Origin: Pyropia yezoensis
Taxonomy: Eukaryota > Rhodophyta > Bangiophyceae > Bangiales > Bangiaceae
NCBI GenBank assembly: GCA_009829735.1
Contig: CM020619.1
Location: 13,879,777 to 13,943,776 of the forward strand
Length of the DNA stretch: 64,000 bases
Direction: 5' to 3'
In this document: positions 8,688 to 18,200 of the stretch, piece after piece
How positions within the stretch are numbered: the first letter of the stretch is position 1
Layout of the letters: each line of letters opens with the position of its first letter
Made by a program: the position numbers and the translations under genes
The notes under the pieces: model-generated
The model's database searches: none
The model's input: only the letters and a program-made list of their open reading frames with translations
What the model was told of the DNA's origin: nothing

Positions 8688-10697
8688 ATGGGGGGTGGAG
8701 GCCCGGCGGGAGGGCTGCTTGTCGAGGAGCGCGTGGCAGGCCAAGCAGGGAGTGAGGCGTCAAAGCGCGCAGCGCGGGCCGTGGTAGTGGCACGCCAAGT
8801 GGCACAGGTGTTGGCGTGTGCGCCGTCCAAGCGCTCTGTGGAAGAGCGCTTCTTGTTGGGCGTCGTGCAAGGTGCGGCTATAGACGGGTTCACGGCACCA
8901 ATATCGCTGGTACCGGCGGGGGTCCCAGGTCGGGCAGATCGCGCAGATTCTTGTGCGAAAGAGGACCAGAGCCAGCCGCAGCAGCAGCAGCAGCGCCAAG
9001 AACAGCAGGGGCAGCAGGACGAGGTCCACTTGGAGCCGGCCATCGCGTACGAGGTGGCACCGTTTGTCATGGGCCAGCGTGCTGTCCCAGGAGGCGGTGC
9101 ATCGGAGGTGGGCGTGCGATCCCTTTCGCGGCAGCGCGTGTGGAGGTGGGACCGGCACGCACTGCAACGCGCGGTGCGGTTTCCGCTAGTGGGCGAAGGA
9201 ACGAACGGTTCTGGGTCCGCACATGTAGACGATGCGGGAACGACTGCCGCCGCCGCCACCCCAACCACCACGGCGGACACTGCCGCCGATGCGGAGGCCC
9301 CTGAGAACAAGCCGGTGCAGCCGAAGAAGAGGGCGCCTCGTCGACCAAGAAACCTTCCGGTAGGAGCGACTGCTCGCGTTGGCGCCCTGTCTTTGGAGCC
9401 CCTGCCACCGGACTGTGCGGCGTTCATCAAAGGGCTGCCGACCGGTCGACGAAGTGAGACGGTGCTTTTTAAAGTGCCTGGCGTGCACGGCTCGATGACG
9501 GACATCACGGCGGGCGATTTGCGACGGCTCTCCGATACCGCCATGTGGCTCAACGTCAATGTCATCAACGCGTACGTTGGGTTGATGAGTACTCGCGTTA
9601 GACGGGGCGACGCGTCGTCATCGTCGACAAAGGACAAGGTCGCGACCGTGAAGGGTCCTGACACGGGTCGCCGGGGCGGGCGACTCGGGTCGCCTGGGGG
9701 CGCATCTGAGCACGCTGGACAGGAAGCTCGCGGCGGCGTCGGTGACGCAGCGGGGCAAGTCAAGCCCGTCCACGCTCCTCCGGTGGCACAGGGGGGAAGC
9801 CAGCCGCCGCGAGAGACCGGGGAAGCGGCACCTTCGACGGGGCCGGAGGCATGCGAAGACCGGGTGGCCTTTTTGATGTCGGACGGGACTGAGGTGGCCA
9901 CACATCCTGCACACGGCGACGGCAAGATGAACAAGGAACCGCATGCTGCAGGCCCGAGTGTCGCTGCTGCGGGCGACGCCGCGGCGGTCGAGGAGCCCAT
10001 CCACAAGCGGCGACTGGACCCAGCACAGTCCCACTGTTGGGGCACCTTCTTTTTCACGACGCTGACCGGCGGGGGCCCCCACGGGGCAGCGACGGACCAC
10101 CAGCAGTCGGTCGTTCGAGGTGACCATGCGCGTGTATCGAGGTGGACGCGCGGGGCAGGGGTGGACGTCTGTGCACTACACTCCATACTGGTGCCCATCC
10201 ACGAGGGCGGCAACCACTGGTGCCTCGCACAAATCAACCCTGTGCGCAGGTGCGTACGGTTTTTCAACTCTTTCCGGTCACGGCACGTACCACCCGGAGT
10301 GCTCTCTGTTTTGTACCAGTGGTACAGGGACGAGGTCGCTGTCGTGGCGGCGGCGGCGGCGGCGGCGGCGGCGAAATCGAATGTGGCGGACGCGCGGCTC
10401 GACGGCTGCGACGACGGCGGCGACGGTGGGGACGCGCGTGCTGGCGCTGCGGCTGCCGCGACGCGCGCGGAAGCGGAGGCGGCACGCGTCGCAGACGAAA
10501 CCTGCTGGGACGGCATCGTCGTCCGTCGGGGCCTACACTACCAGACCGATGGCAGCAGCTGTGGCGTTTTCATGCTCCTCTTTGCGGACTGCTTGAGCCT
10601 GGGAGTCCCCATCCCACCCGTCGTTGGCGCAGAGGCACTCGCCAATCTCCGGCTGCGAATGGCCCTTGATCTGCTCATTGGAAAGCTCTACTGCTGA
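8688..10697 (+). CDS. Ulp1/SENP-type cysteine protease (peptidase C48)
   Basis: Predicted to cleave SUMO or a similar Ubl, or an element-encoded substrate. The frame is open from 8241, but the first ATG is at 8688 (669 residues). After a Gln/Ala-rich N-terminus, the domain begins near MTDITAGDLRRLSDTAMWLNVNVINAYVG-like sequence, the WLND-x-vIN motif of Ulp1 (here WLNVNVIN). The catalytic set follows: His510 in NHWCLAQI, Asn527 in FFNSF where most family members have Asp, Gln619 in YQTDGSSCGVF, and Cys625. A roughly 300-residue low-complexity insertion separates the WLN motif from the His, and a poly-Ala stretch lies between Asn527 and Gln619. Ulp1 proteases are common passengers of eukaryotic DNA transposons. 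The His/Cys pair is intact, so it may be active. It ends in TGA. Confidence 0.85.
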   Translation: MGGGGPAGGLLVEERVAGQAGSEASKRAARAVVVARQVAQVLACAPSKRSVEERFLLGVVQGAAIDGFTAPISLVPAGVPGRADRADSCAKEDQSQPQQQQQRQEQQGQQDEVHLEPAIAYEVAPFVMGQRAVPGGGASEVGVRSLSRQRVWRWDRHALQRAVRFPLVGEGTNGSGSAHVDDAGTTAAAATPTTTADTAADAEAPENKPVQPKKRAPRRPRNLPVGATARVGALSLEPLPPDCAAFIKGLPTGRRSETVLFKVPGVHGSMTDITAGDLRRLSDTAMWLNVNVINAYVGLMSTRVRRGDASSSSTKDKVATVKGPDTGRRGGRLGSPGGASEHAGQEARGGVGDAAGQVKPVHAPPVAQGGSQPPRETGEAAPSTGPEACEDRVAFLMSDGTEVATHPAHGDGKMNKEPHAAGPSVAAAGDAAAVEEPIHKRRLDPAQSHCWGTFFFTTLTGGGPHGAATDHQQSVVRGDHARVSRWTRGAGVDVCALHSILVPIHEGGNHWCLAQINPVRRCVRFFNSFRSRHVPPGVLSVLYQWYRDEVAVVAAAAAAAAAKSNVADARLDGCDDGGDGGDARAGAAAAATRAEAEAARVADETCWDGIVVRRGLHYQTDGSSCGVFMLLFADCLSLGVPIPPVVGAEALANLRLRMALDLLIGKLYC

Positions 10698-11015
10698 CGG
10701 CGCGACCAGCCCTCGCAGGGGTGTGGGGTTGGCGGCACCCATACCCAGACCAGTAGGAGGTATGCATGATTTTCTTCTTGTCCATAGACACCTGCTGACT
10801 GTGTGTTGCGAGTCGAAGTCCATTTGCCGCCCTCGCCGCGACGCACGCACCCAGTCTGGTAGTTAGTTCCCTTCCCGGAGCACAGTCGTACCACATAGCC
10901 AGTGTGGTAGTTGGTTCCCTTTCCGGAGCACAGTCGTACCACATAGCGCTCTGCTCAGCCGTCGGCCGTCTTGGCAGTGTGCTTCCAAACCGTCAGGCAG
11001 CGCGTCCTTCCAAGC

Positions 11016-11051
<36 letters not shown>

Positions 11052-11269
11052 TCCCCTCCTCTGAAGTCCCCCCAGCACACGGCGTGCGCGCCCCATGCAG
11101 GCCCACACACCGCACGTGCACGGATGTGGCGCGGCTGCAGGTGCGTTGCACCGCGGCCTGGGTCCGCCAGGACAAACAATGTCAGCGGTCCGGCTGAAGG
11201 GGGGGCCTCGGGATAGAGCGGGGGGGGGGGGGGGGGGGCAGTCCGGCCGTGCGGGTGCATCATGGTCAG
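10698..11269. other. Intergenic region with 34-nt poly(C)
   Basis: No gene is supported. It contains a 48-bp tandem duplication (listed separately), an uninterrupted C run at 11017-11050, and a G run of about 17 nt near 11221-11238. It separates the Ulp1-like gene from the left inverted repeat of the large element. Confidence 0.45.
10858..10953 (+). repeat. Tandem duplication, 48-bp unit, 2 copies
   Basis: Copies start at 10858 and 10906 and share TCCGGAGCACAGTCGTACCA (first copy CCCGGAG...). The unit differs at only a few positions, so the duplication is recent. Its function is unknown. Confidence 0.85.
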
Positions 11270-11338
11270 CATCGATTGTTGTATTTTAACGTGCTTTGTT
11301 ATCGATTGTTGTATTTAATGTGCTTGATTTTAATTACC
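11270..11338 (+). repeat. AT-rich direct repeat at the left flank of the large element
   Basis: ATCGATTGTTGTATTT occurs at about 11270 and 11301, each followed by AA(C/T)GTGCTT. The block is strikingly AT-rich in a GC-rich setting. It ends in TTTTAATTACC, directly abutting the left inverted repeat. AT-rich sequence with TCAATTA also abuts the two right-hand repeats (29110 and 31970), which would fit an AT-rich insertion preference. Confidence 0.6.
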
Positions 11339-11664
11339 GTGGCGACCTCCACCGACTGCCACGTCCCGGGTGGCCGGTGCACGCATAATGGATATGCGGC
11401 GACCCGGCCGACGTGGCAGTTGGTGGACCTCCACCAACTGCCACGTTCGTCGCTGACTGCCACGTCCCGGGTGGCCGGTGCACGCATAATGGATATGCGG
11501 CGACCCGGCCGACGTGGCAGTTGGTGGACCTCCACCAACTGTCACGTTCACCGCTGACTGCCACATCCCGGGTGGCCGGTGCGCGCATAATGGATATGCG
11601 GCGACCCGGCCGGGTGGGGATCCGGCCAGCCGCGTCCGCCAAAGACTTTGCCGTGGGCGGCTCT
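11339..11664 (+). repeat. Left inverted repeat of the large element, with 101-bp tandem subrepeats
   Basis: The sequence from GTGGCGACCTCCACCG through CCGTGGGCGGCTC is the reverse complement of 28951-29099. Common blocks include GCATAATGGATATGCGGCGA and GGGATCCGGCCAGCC. Within it a 101-bp unit starts at 11354, 11455 and (partial) 11556. Each inter-unit junction carries a 36-nt near-perfect palindrome, with 17-bp arms at 11411-11427 and 11430-11446 and a 2-nt centre; the second copy lies near 11512-11547 with a mismatch. Terminal iterated palindromes are typical transposase-binding architecture. Confidence 0.85.
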
Positions 11665-12241
11665 CCGCCTGCGGTTGCCCGCGGACGTGGACAAGGTCGG
11701 GTCCCGCCCCCCCCCCCCCAGGAAGTGTCGGCAGACGGTTCGGCTTGCAGACGGGCCCTTCCTGCCCCCCCCTTTCCCCTCACCCCCCCTCCCCCCACCC
11801 CTCCCGCCACCCCTCCCCCGCCCCGCCCCTCCCTCGCCACCCTGCCCAGCCCCGCTCCCCGTGTCAAGCCCCGAACCCATCGCGTTTGTCATTGCAGCTC
11901 AAAGCGAGCTCCCGTTGGGAATGAGGTCGTGTGGCACTGAATGGAGCTGACCCACGTACGCGACGCGCCGCTTCCCCTGCCCTCCCCCCCCACAACTCCA
12001 CACTCAACCCTAACCCCCCTCTCCGCATGTTCGTCCCAGCACCCGTCATAGGCCCCACCGCGCGCCGCCGGTACTGTCATTCAGCGCCACTTGGTGCTCG
12101 CAACGCCCAAGCCACTGCCCCGGTAGCGGTGACAGTACAAGTGAGCATGCGTGGCCACTGGGTGTGGTGGCCGGGAATAAAAGCCCCCCCGATGCTCGGT
12201 CGGTGAGCCGGCGGGGCTGCACCCGTGGTCGGGCCGCGGCC
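11665..12241. other. Intergenic region inside the element
   Basis: This stretch lies between the left inverted repeat and the 3' end of the methyltransferase-SET gene. It is C-rich (11700-11850 consists largely of CCC/CCT runs). No supported gene is seen. It presumably contains the 3' UTR of the minus-strand gene. Confidence 0.4.
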
Positions 12242-15200
12242 TCACTCGTGAATGGGCGCAAACGTGTGGGGCGTGCTGCGCCGGTTGTCGGCTTCGGTCC
12301 GCTCCCGGTTTCTGTCCGCGTTTGTGTGGCGAACAGTGGTCTGCCTTGTTGCACTGCCCCGCCGGCGGCTCGTGCTGCTGCCGCTGCCGCCGTCGCGGAC
12401 CGATGCGCCAGCGCGGTCGCCGTCGTACATGGCTTGTCTGATGTCTGTGGTCAACCACCGGTAGGACGTACCGTAATCAGTACGCAGTTCCTCCCCCTGG
12501 CCTATGTCCCGCGTGGCGACAAGGGCGATGACCCTCGGCTTCACGAGCTCCGACAGAGTCGGGTCTTGGCCGTGAGCGCCGGGACACCTGACACTCATTT
12601 CGACATTGACATCCTGGCCGCCCAAACCAGCACCCACAACAGCTGCAGAGCAGTCGCGGGCAGCACCAACAGCAGCAGCAGCAGTGGAATCTACAGCAAC
12701 ACTCGCAACACCCTTGCGTGTAACACCGCCCGGTGGTCGCCCGGCAGAAGGCAAAAGCGCCGCCGCCTCGGGAGCCTGCTGCACGGCCAAGAAGCTCTTG
12801 GCCGTGGCTGCCCCAACTTGCTGCTCCAGTCGTGTCTGCCGGCGCCCGTCATTGACCAGGCCCGCCACACACCAGGCAGTGTACGCGAAAGTCGCCGAGG
12901 CGGCGACAGCGGAGCCATAGTGTACCCGGCTCTTGCGCGCACGGAGCGGCCGGTCCTCGTCCTCGTCGACGATTTCTTCGCCCAGCCCCTCCCGAGCTCG
13001 GCCCTGCTCCTCTTGCGCCTCCGCGCCGTCACGCTCGTGTTGCTGCTTTTGCTGCTGCGGGCCGCCCGGGTGCTGCTGCTGCTGTCGCTGTTGTCCCATT
13101 CGGAGTCGCCCCGTTGTCCCCCGCTGCCCTTCGTCTCCTTCCATGCTTCCTTCAGGTCGAATATGGACCTTGACGGCGTTCTCGGAAACCGCCTTGGACG
13201 TAGGTCCCAAGGCCCCCAGTGTCGGCGACGCGAACCCGTCGGTCCTTGTCATACCACGTTTGGCCAGGTTACATGTGGTCAGCGCGCCGTAGACAGGGCA
13301 AATCGTATCGCCCTTTCGGAACCGGCGTCCAGCAAACAAGCCGCTCCCGGCGGTGCCTCCCGCAACGCGCGAATGTGCGACAACGACGCCGTAGTGAGCG
13401 GCCTCCACAGCCAGCATCAGCTCGTGGTCCTCCACCGCAAGGCGAGCAACGAGGTCAGAAGGCCAGTCTCCCACACTACACCCGCCGAGTCCAATGACCA
13501 CTCCGCCGACCTCAGCTCCGCCCACAGGCGCGCGGGGGTGCGTGTGGTACCCCGCCGTTCGCTCGTTATCATTTTGTGCGGCCCACCGGTTGGCAAGCAG
13601 GAGGAGCATGTGTGCTGGCAGGGCCGTGAAGCACGGCTGGCCGGGCACGCGCGCCCAGGCAGCGGCTGTCGTTTGAAAGGACAGCGCCAGCAGCAGCGGG
13701 GCGGTCTTGGCCACGATCAGGTCATCAGCACCTTCACCAGCACCTTCATCAGCACCTGTCGCATCGACGGTGGCGGCCTCATTGGCTGCCAGCACCTCTC
13801 GCGCAGCGTGCACCACCTCTGCAGTAACGTCGGGCCACGACCGGAAGCCGCCGCTAACAACCTGGTCGACAAACTCTCGGAACAGGCGTGGCTGTGACGC
13901 TGCAATGACGGCCGGGTCGCTGTCGGCACAAACAACGCGCCGATGCTGGCCGCTGGGCATCCTGATCGCGGCCATCGCGGTGGAGCGCGTGCCCGCAAAC
14001 ATGTCGAGGACGAGGTCGTCCGCATTGGACATTCGCATGACCAACTCGGACAGGAAGAGGACAGACTTCTGCTCGCTTCGGACGCGTGGCGCAAGGGCGC
14101 GCGGGCGTGTCTTGCGGTGAGCAGGGCGAAAAGGAGGACACAATGGTGAAGTCTGCTGCTGCTGCGGCTGCTGCAGCTCCTTCTGACGCTGCTGCACAGA
14201 GGAGGTGGGATGCGGCGGGCAGCGCGGCTTGGCCAGCTTGGACGGAGCACCGGCGTCCAACGCACGCGGAGTACCCACGCGTCGGCCAGCGCGAGGCGGG
14301 ACGTCGTCGGGAGCACCCCCCGACGCCCCCGCCGAGGCGGTGGGGGCAGCACCACCACCACCCGCACGTGCGCGTGCACGCGCAATGCCTCGACCGGCAC
14401 CGCCTCCCCGTTCTAGGGGGCGTGCCCCGCGCTTCGTGCGTCTTTGAGGGCCCAGGCTCCAGTTCACGCCGCTTCCGTCGTCGTCGACGTCGCCGTCATC
14501 GTCCGTGTCGTCCTGGTCGTCCTGGTCGCCGCCCTCCGTGTCGGAGCCGTCGGCAACGTCGCTATCCATATCGTCGTCGTCGCCAACATCATCGTTGGGG
14601 TCAGGCACTTCTCCGTCGTCGTCGGCCCCGTCGTCGGAGCCGCACGGCGTATTGTCCCCGTCTCTGTCCGTATTCTCATTGTTGCTGTCGCCGCCGCCCC
14701 CGCTCCCGCCGTCGGTGTCCCGCCGCACGGTGCTCTGCCGCTGCTCCTGCTGCCGCAGCTTACCAACTAATTCTCTCAGCCCCGGCGTCCAGCGAAGGAC
14801 CTCGACATCCCGCAGGGGAACCACGTTGTCAATGACGTTGTGGTGCGCTGGGAAGCGCGACGGGACGGCGTTGAACGTGCGGTAATTGACAGCCCGGTAG
14901 GCTGCCGCGGCGGGCGCTCCGTTCCTGGTCGCGTGGAGCACGTACTGGGACCGGTTGGTCATCATCGTCGACGACCTTCTTGTCGTTGCCCACGCGTTGG
15001 GCGCCAAAAGGGCCAACAGGGGGCACGATTCCACCTGAAAAACGGGCGTAGCTCGCCGTCGTCGTTTTCGCTGCCGTGGTTCTCTTACAGAAGGTTCCCA
15101 GCCGCCCTGTCCGCCACCGCCACTGCCACGGTTGGGGTCACGACCCCCGCCGCTACCGGCAGCTGAGCGGTCGGCCGTCCTTGGCGGACCTGTGGTCGTA

Positions 15201-18200
15201 GCGGCGACCGCACCGTCGGGCGCATCAGGGGCAGCACCCGTTGCAGCCCCTGCCTCAGCAGCAGCCGCACGTTGACCCCCCGACACTGGTTCCTCCCCAC
15301 TGCCCGGAGCAGCAGCTACGGCTGCTGCCTTGTCACCATCCGTCGGCGGGAGTGGGTCCTTCAACTCGATCAGATGCGTCACCCACAGCGGGAACTGCAT
15401 CGGGCTGCAAAATAGTAGCACGTGCCCACCAGGACGAACCCAGTCGTGTATCCGCGACACGGTCTTCTTCAGCACGTCCTCCGACAGGTTGTCGTAATGA
15501 GAGTTGGGCATTGCATGTAGACGGCGGGTGTTGTAAGGGGGGTCGGACAGCACGAGCTGTACAGCGCCACGCAGGTCGGGGCCAATGCGGCAAGCATCAC
15601 ATCCTCCGATGCGGCTGCTGCTGCTGCTGCTGCTGCTGCGGGCACCCTCGTTGGCGGCGCTGTGGGTGTTGTCGAGGTCCCCCACGTCGCACACATGCGT
15701 TTGCACAATGGCACGCATGGCCGTCTGCACAGTGCGGATGTGACGGGCCAACGGGTGGTCGTCGTTGGTGACAGGCCTGCAACTCCCCAACGCAGCCGCA
15801 GAGCCGCCCTCGGTGCCAGGCACTGGCTGAGAGAGCACTGGTGACCCCCCGGCTACGGACGCCGCTCGTCTGGCCGGCGCTGTTGGTGCTGCTGATGGTA
15901 CAGGCGATCGTGCTGCCGGCTGCGCCCTCAACGCTGCTGCCGGTGCTTTTCGTGCTGCTTGTGCTGCTCGCGGTCCTGGCTGGCCTTGCCCCCCAGCGGC
16001 ATTGACGGGCGTGGCACGCCCACCACCCACGCCGCCGCCGTCGTCCTCGTCGTCACACACACGGGGAGCGGCATGTGTTGCAACAGCAGCAGCAGCGACA
16101 GGCGTGCCACCCCGGTGTATGTCCGCAGCCAACGCCGCACGCGCTGCGGCGATGCCTGCGTCGCGCGCAAGAGCGCGGTTCACCAGGCTCACACGAGCGC
16201 CTGCGTCCTCCACGCGACAAGCACGCATCCTCCCGGGGGCGCCCCCCCCCCCCCCCGCCCCCCCCTCCTCCGCGGTGGCCGGCGTCGCAGGCGGGATGGT
16301 GCCCATCGCTGCTGCCCCCGCGGCATCGACGACGACGGGCCGAAAGCCGGTTAGGCCTCGGACGGTCGGGTTTAGCACTGAAGGCACCCCAACCACCTCC
16401 CACGGACAGCGTGCTGCCAGTCCTCTGCCCACAAATGCAGCGGCTGTCAAATAGCCCGGCTTTATTTCCCCATTGACGGCAGCAGGAAGCGCGTCAACCG
16501 CCGACGCAGCCGACGCCGGTGGTGGAGCACCCGCCGCCGTGGCCGTGGCTGGGCAAGAAGGCGCTTGCAGATGCTGTCCTTGCTGCGGCTGGCCCCGCTG
16601 CGGCTGCTGCATTGCAGTTGTTCCCAACAGAGCGGCTGCCGCGTCGGCGAGTCGCTCGGGCTTCGTCACCTCCCCCATGTGGTAGACAAAATGAGCAGCA
16701 GCCATGCGGAGCTGTGCATCCGTGATGGCGGTGCGGTGCAGTGCCTCTGTACAGATGGGAGTCCCGTCCCTGTCGGCCTTGGAAGTTGGGGGGGGGAGCC
16801 CGTGGGCAATGTCAAACCGCTGCGCAGCGGGCGCGAATACGCCGGCAGTACCTTGCGGTTCTGACAGCGTCGTAAACGCGCACGACCGTGAGTGCCACAA
16901 GAGGTACGGGGGGAGGCAGTTCTCGATGCTTTCAAAGCCGATGTGCCTTGCGACGGCATCCCAGGAGCGCACGACGGCAGTCACAGCACATCGAACGGTG
17001 GCGCTGAGTGCCAACAAGGCGAGCCACTCCCGGTGCGCAGCGCACGCGTCGTCAGCACCCTGTTCAGGGCTGCTTGGGACGCCCGTACCCCCAACGGCGG
17101 AACGAGGACGCTTTCGCCCATGTGGGGTAGGCTCAGCTCCGGCAGCGGCAGCAGCGGACGCGCAGGCCCACCATGACGAAGAGGCCTTCCTGCGCCCGTC
17201 GCTGTGTACCGCAGGCGCGGCGATTGGTGGTGGAAGTGTGCCTTGCAGCTTGCGGGTCGGTGTCGATGACGGGCGCGCGGGGCGGGATGGTAGTGTTGTT
17301 GGCTGCTGCCGCTGTGGTGCAAGCCGCCGCCGCTCTTCCGCGTCGGCGGCAACAAGCGGGTGCAGCGAGGAGAGCCACAGTAAGAGCTCGAAAGGCTCCG
17401 TCTCGGCAGCAGCCTGCAGTCGCTCACAACGACAGGGCTGGCGTTCGGCGGCAGAGTCGCTGGCGCTGCCAGCACACATGCCGCCATCAACGGCACCACA
17501 GCCGCGTTCAAAGGTGGTGGTGCCGAGGGCGCCCTCCAGAATGGCTATAAGAAACCGCTTGTCTGGCGTCAGCACGCCCACTCGCTGCAGGCCACGGGCA
17601 GCGCCCCGGCGAAAGGTCTGCCACCCCGGCCGGCCGGGCAGTGGCAACGGCTGCGGCGACGCCAAGCGCGAGCGCTGCGACGTCACAAAAGACGCGTGGT
17701 GCGGACCGGTCGAGTGTGGCACATGCCGACCCTGTCCGGGACCAGGGCGATGCAGAACGGGCGGCGCGGCGCGTCCTGTGGTTTGTTCCTGACCGGCTGT
17801 GTTTGTCTCTTGCCTGGCTGGGCACGCGGCGCTTTCCGCAGCGGCTGCATACGCCGCGGTACGCGAAACTTCCTCCCCATGCCCGCAGCCAGCCGCGTGC
17901 CTGGCACATGCGTCCCGATGACGTAAGCTCGCGGCCAGGGCGGCCACGTCCAAGGCAGCTTCTTTCAGCGTCCCAACGTCAAGGACCGCTTGCCACACCC
18001 GGACGTCAACCGACGGGTCGCCCGACGTACAATCAACAACAGCAACGTTTGTCTGTCGTATTTTGTCGTCGTCGTGGTTGGCGTCTGTCATGTGGACGAC
18101 ACAGCCGGGCAGTCCGCGGGTCTCTTCTTCGTGCAGCGGCGGTGGCAGTGGCCGTCGCGTCGGCGACTGCAACTGCGGCGTCGGCCGCGTCGGCGGTGAC

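Noticed and set aside
12164..13897. Plus-strand frames opposite the SET/methyltransferase region
   Set aside because: They are shadows of the strongly supported minus-strand coding sequence.
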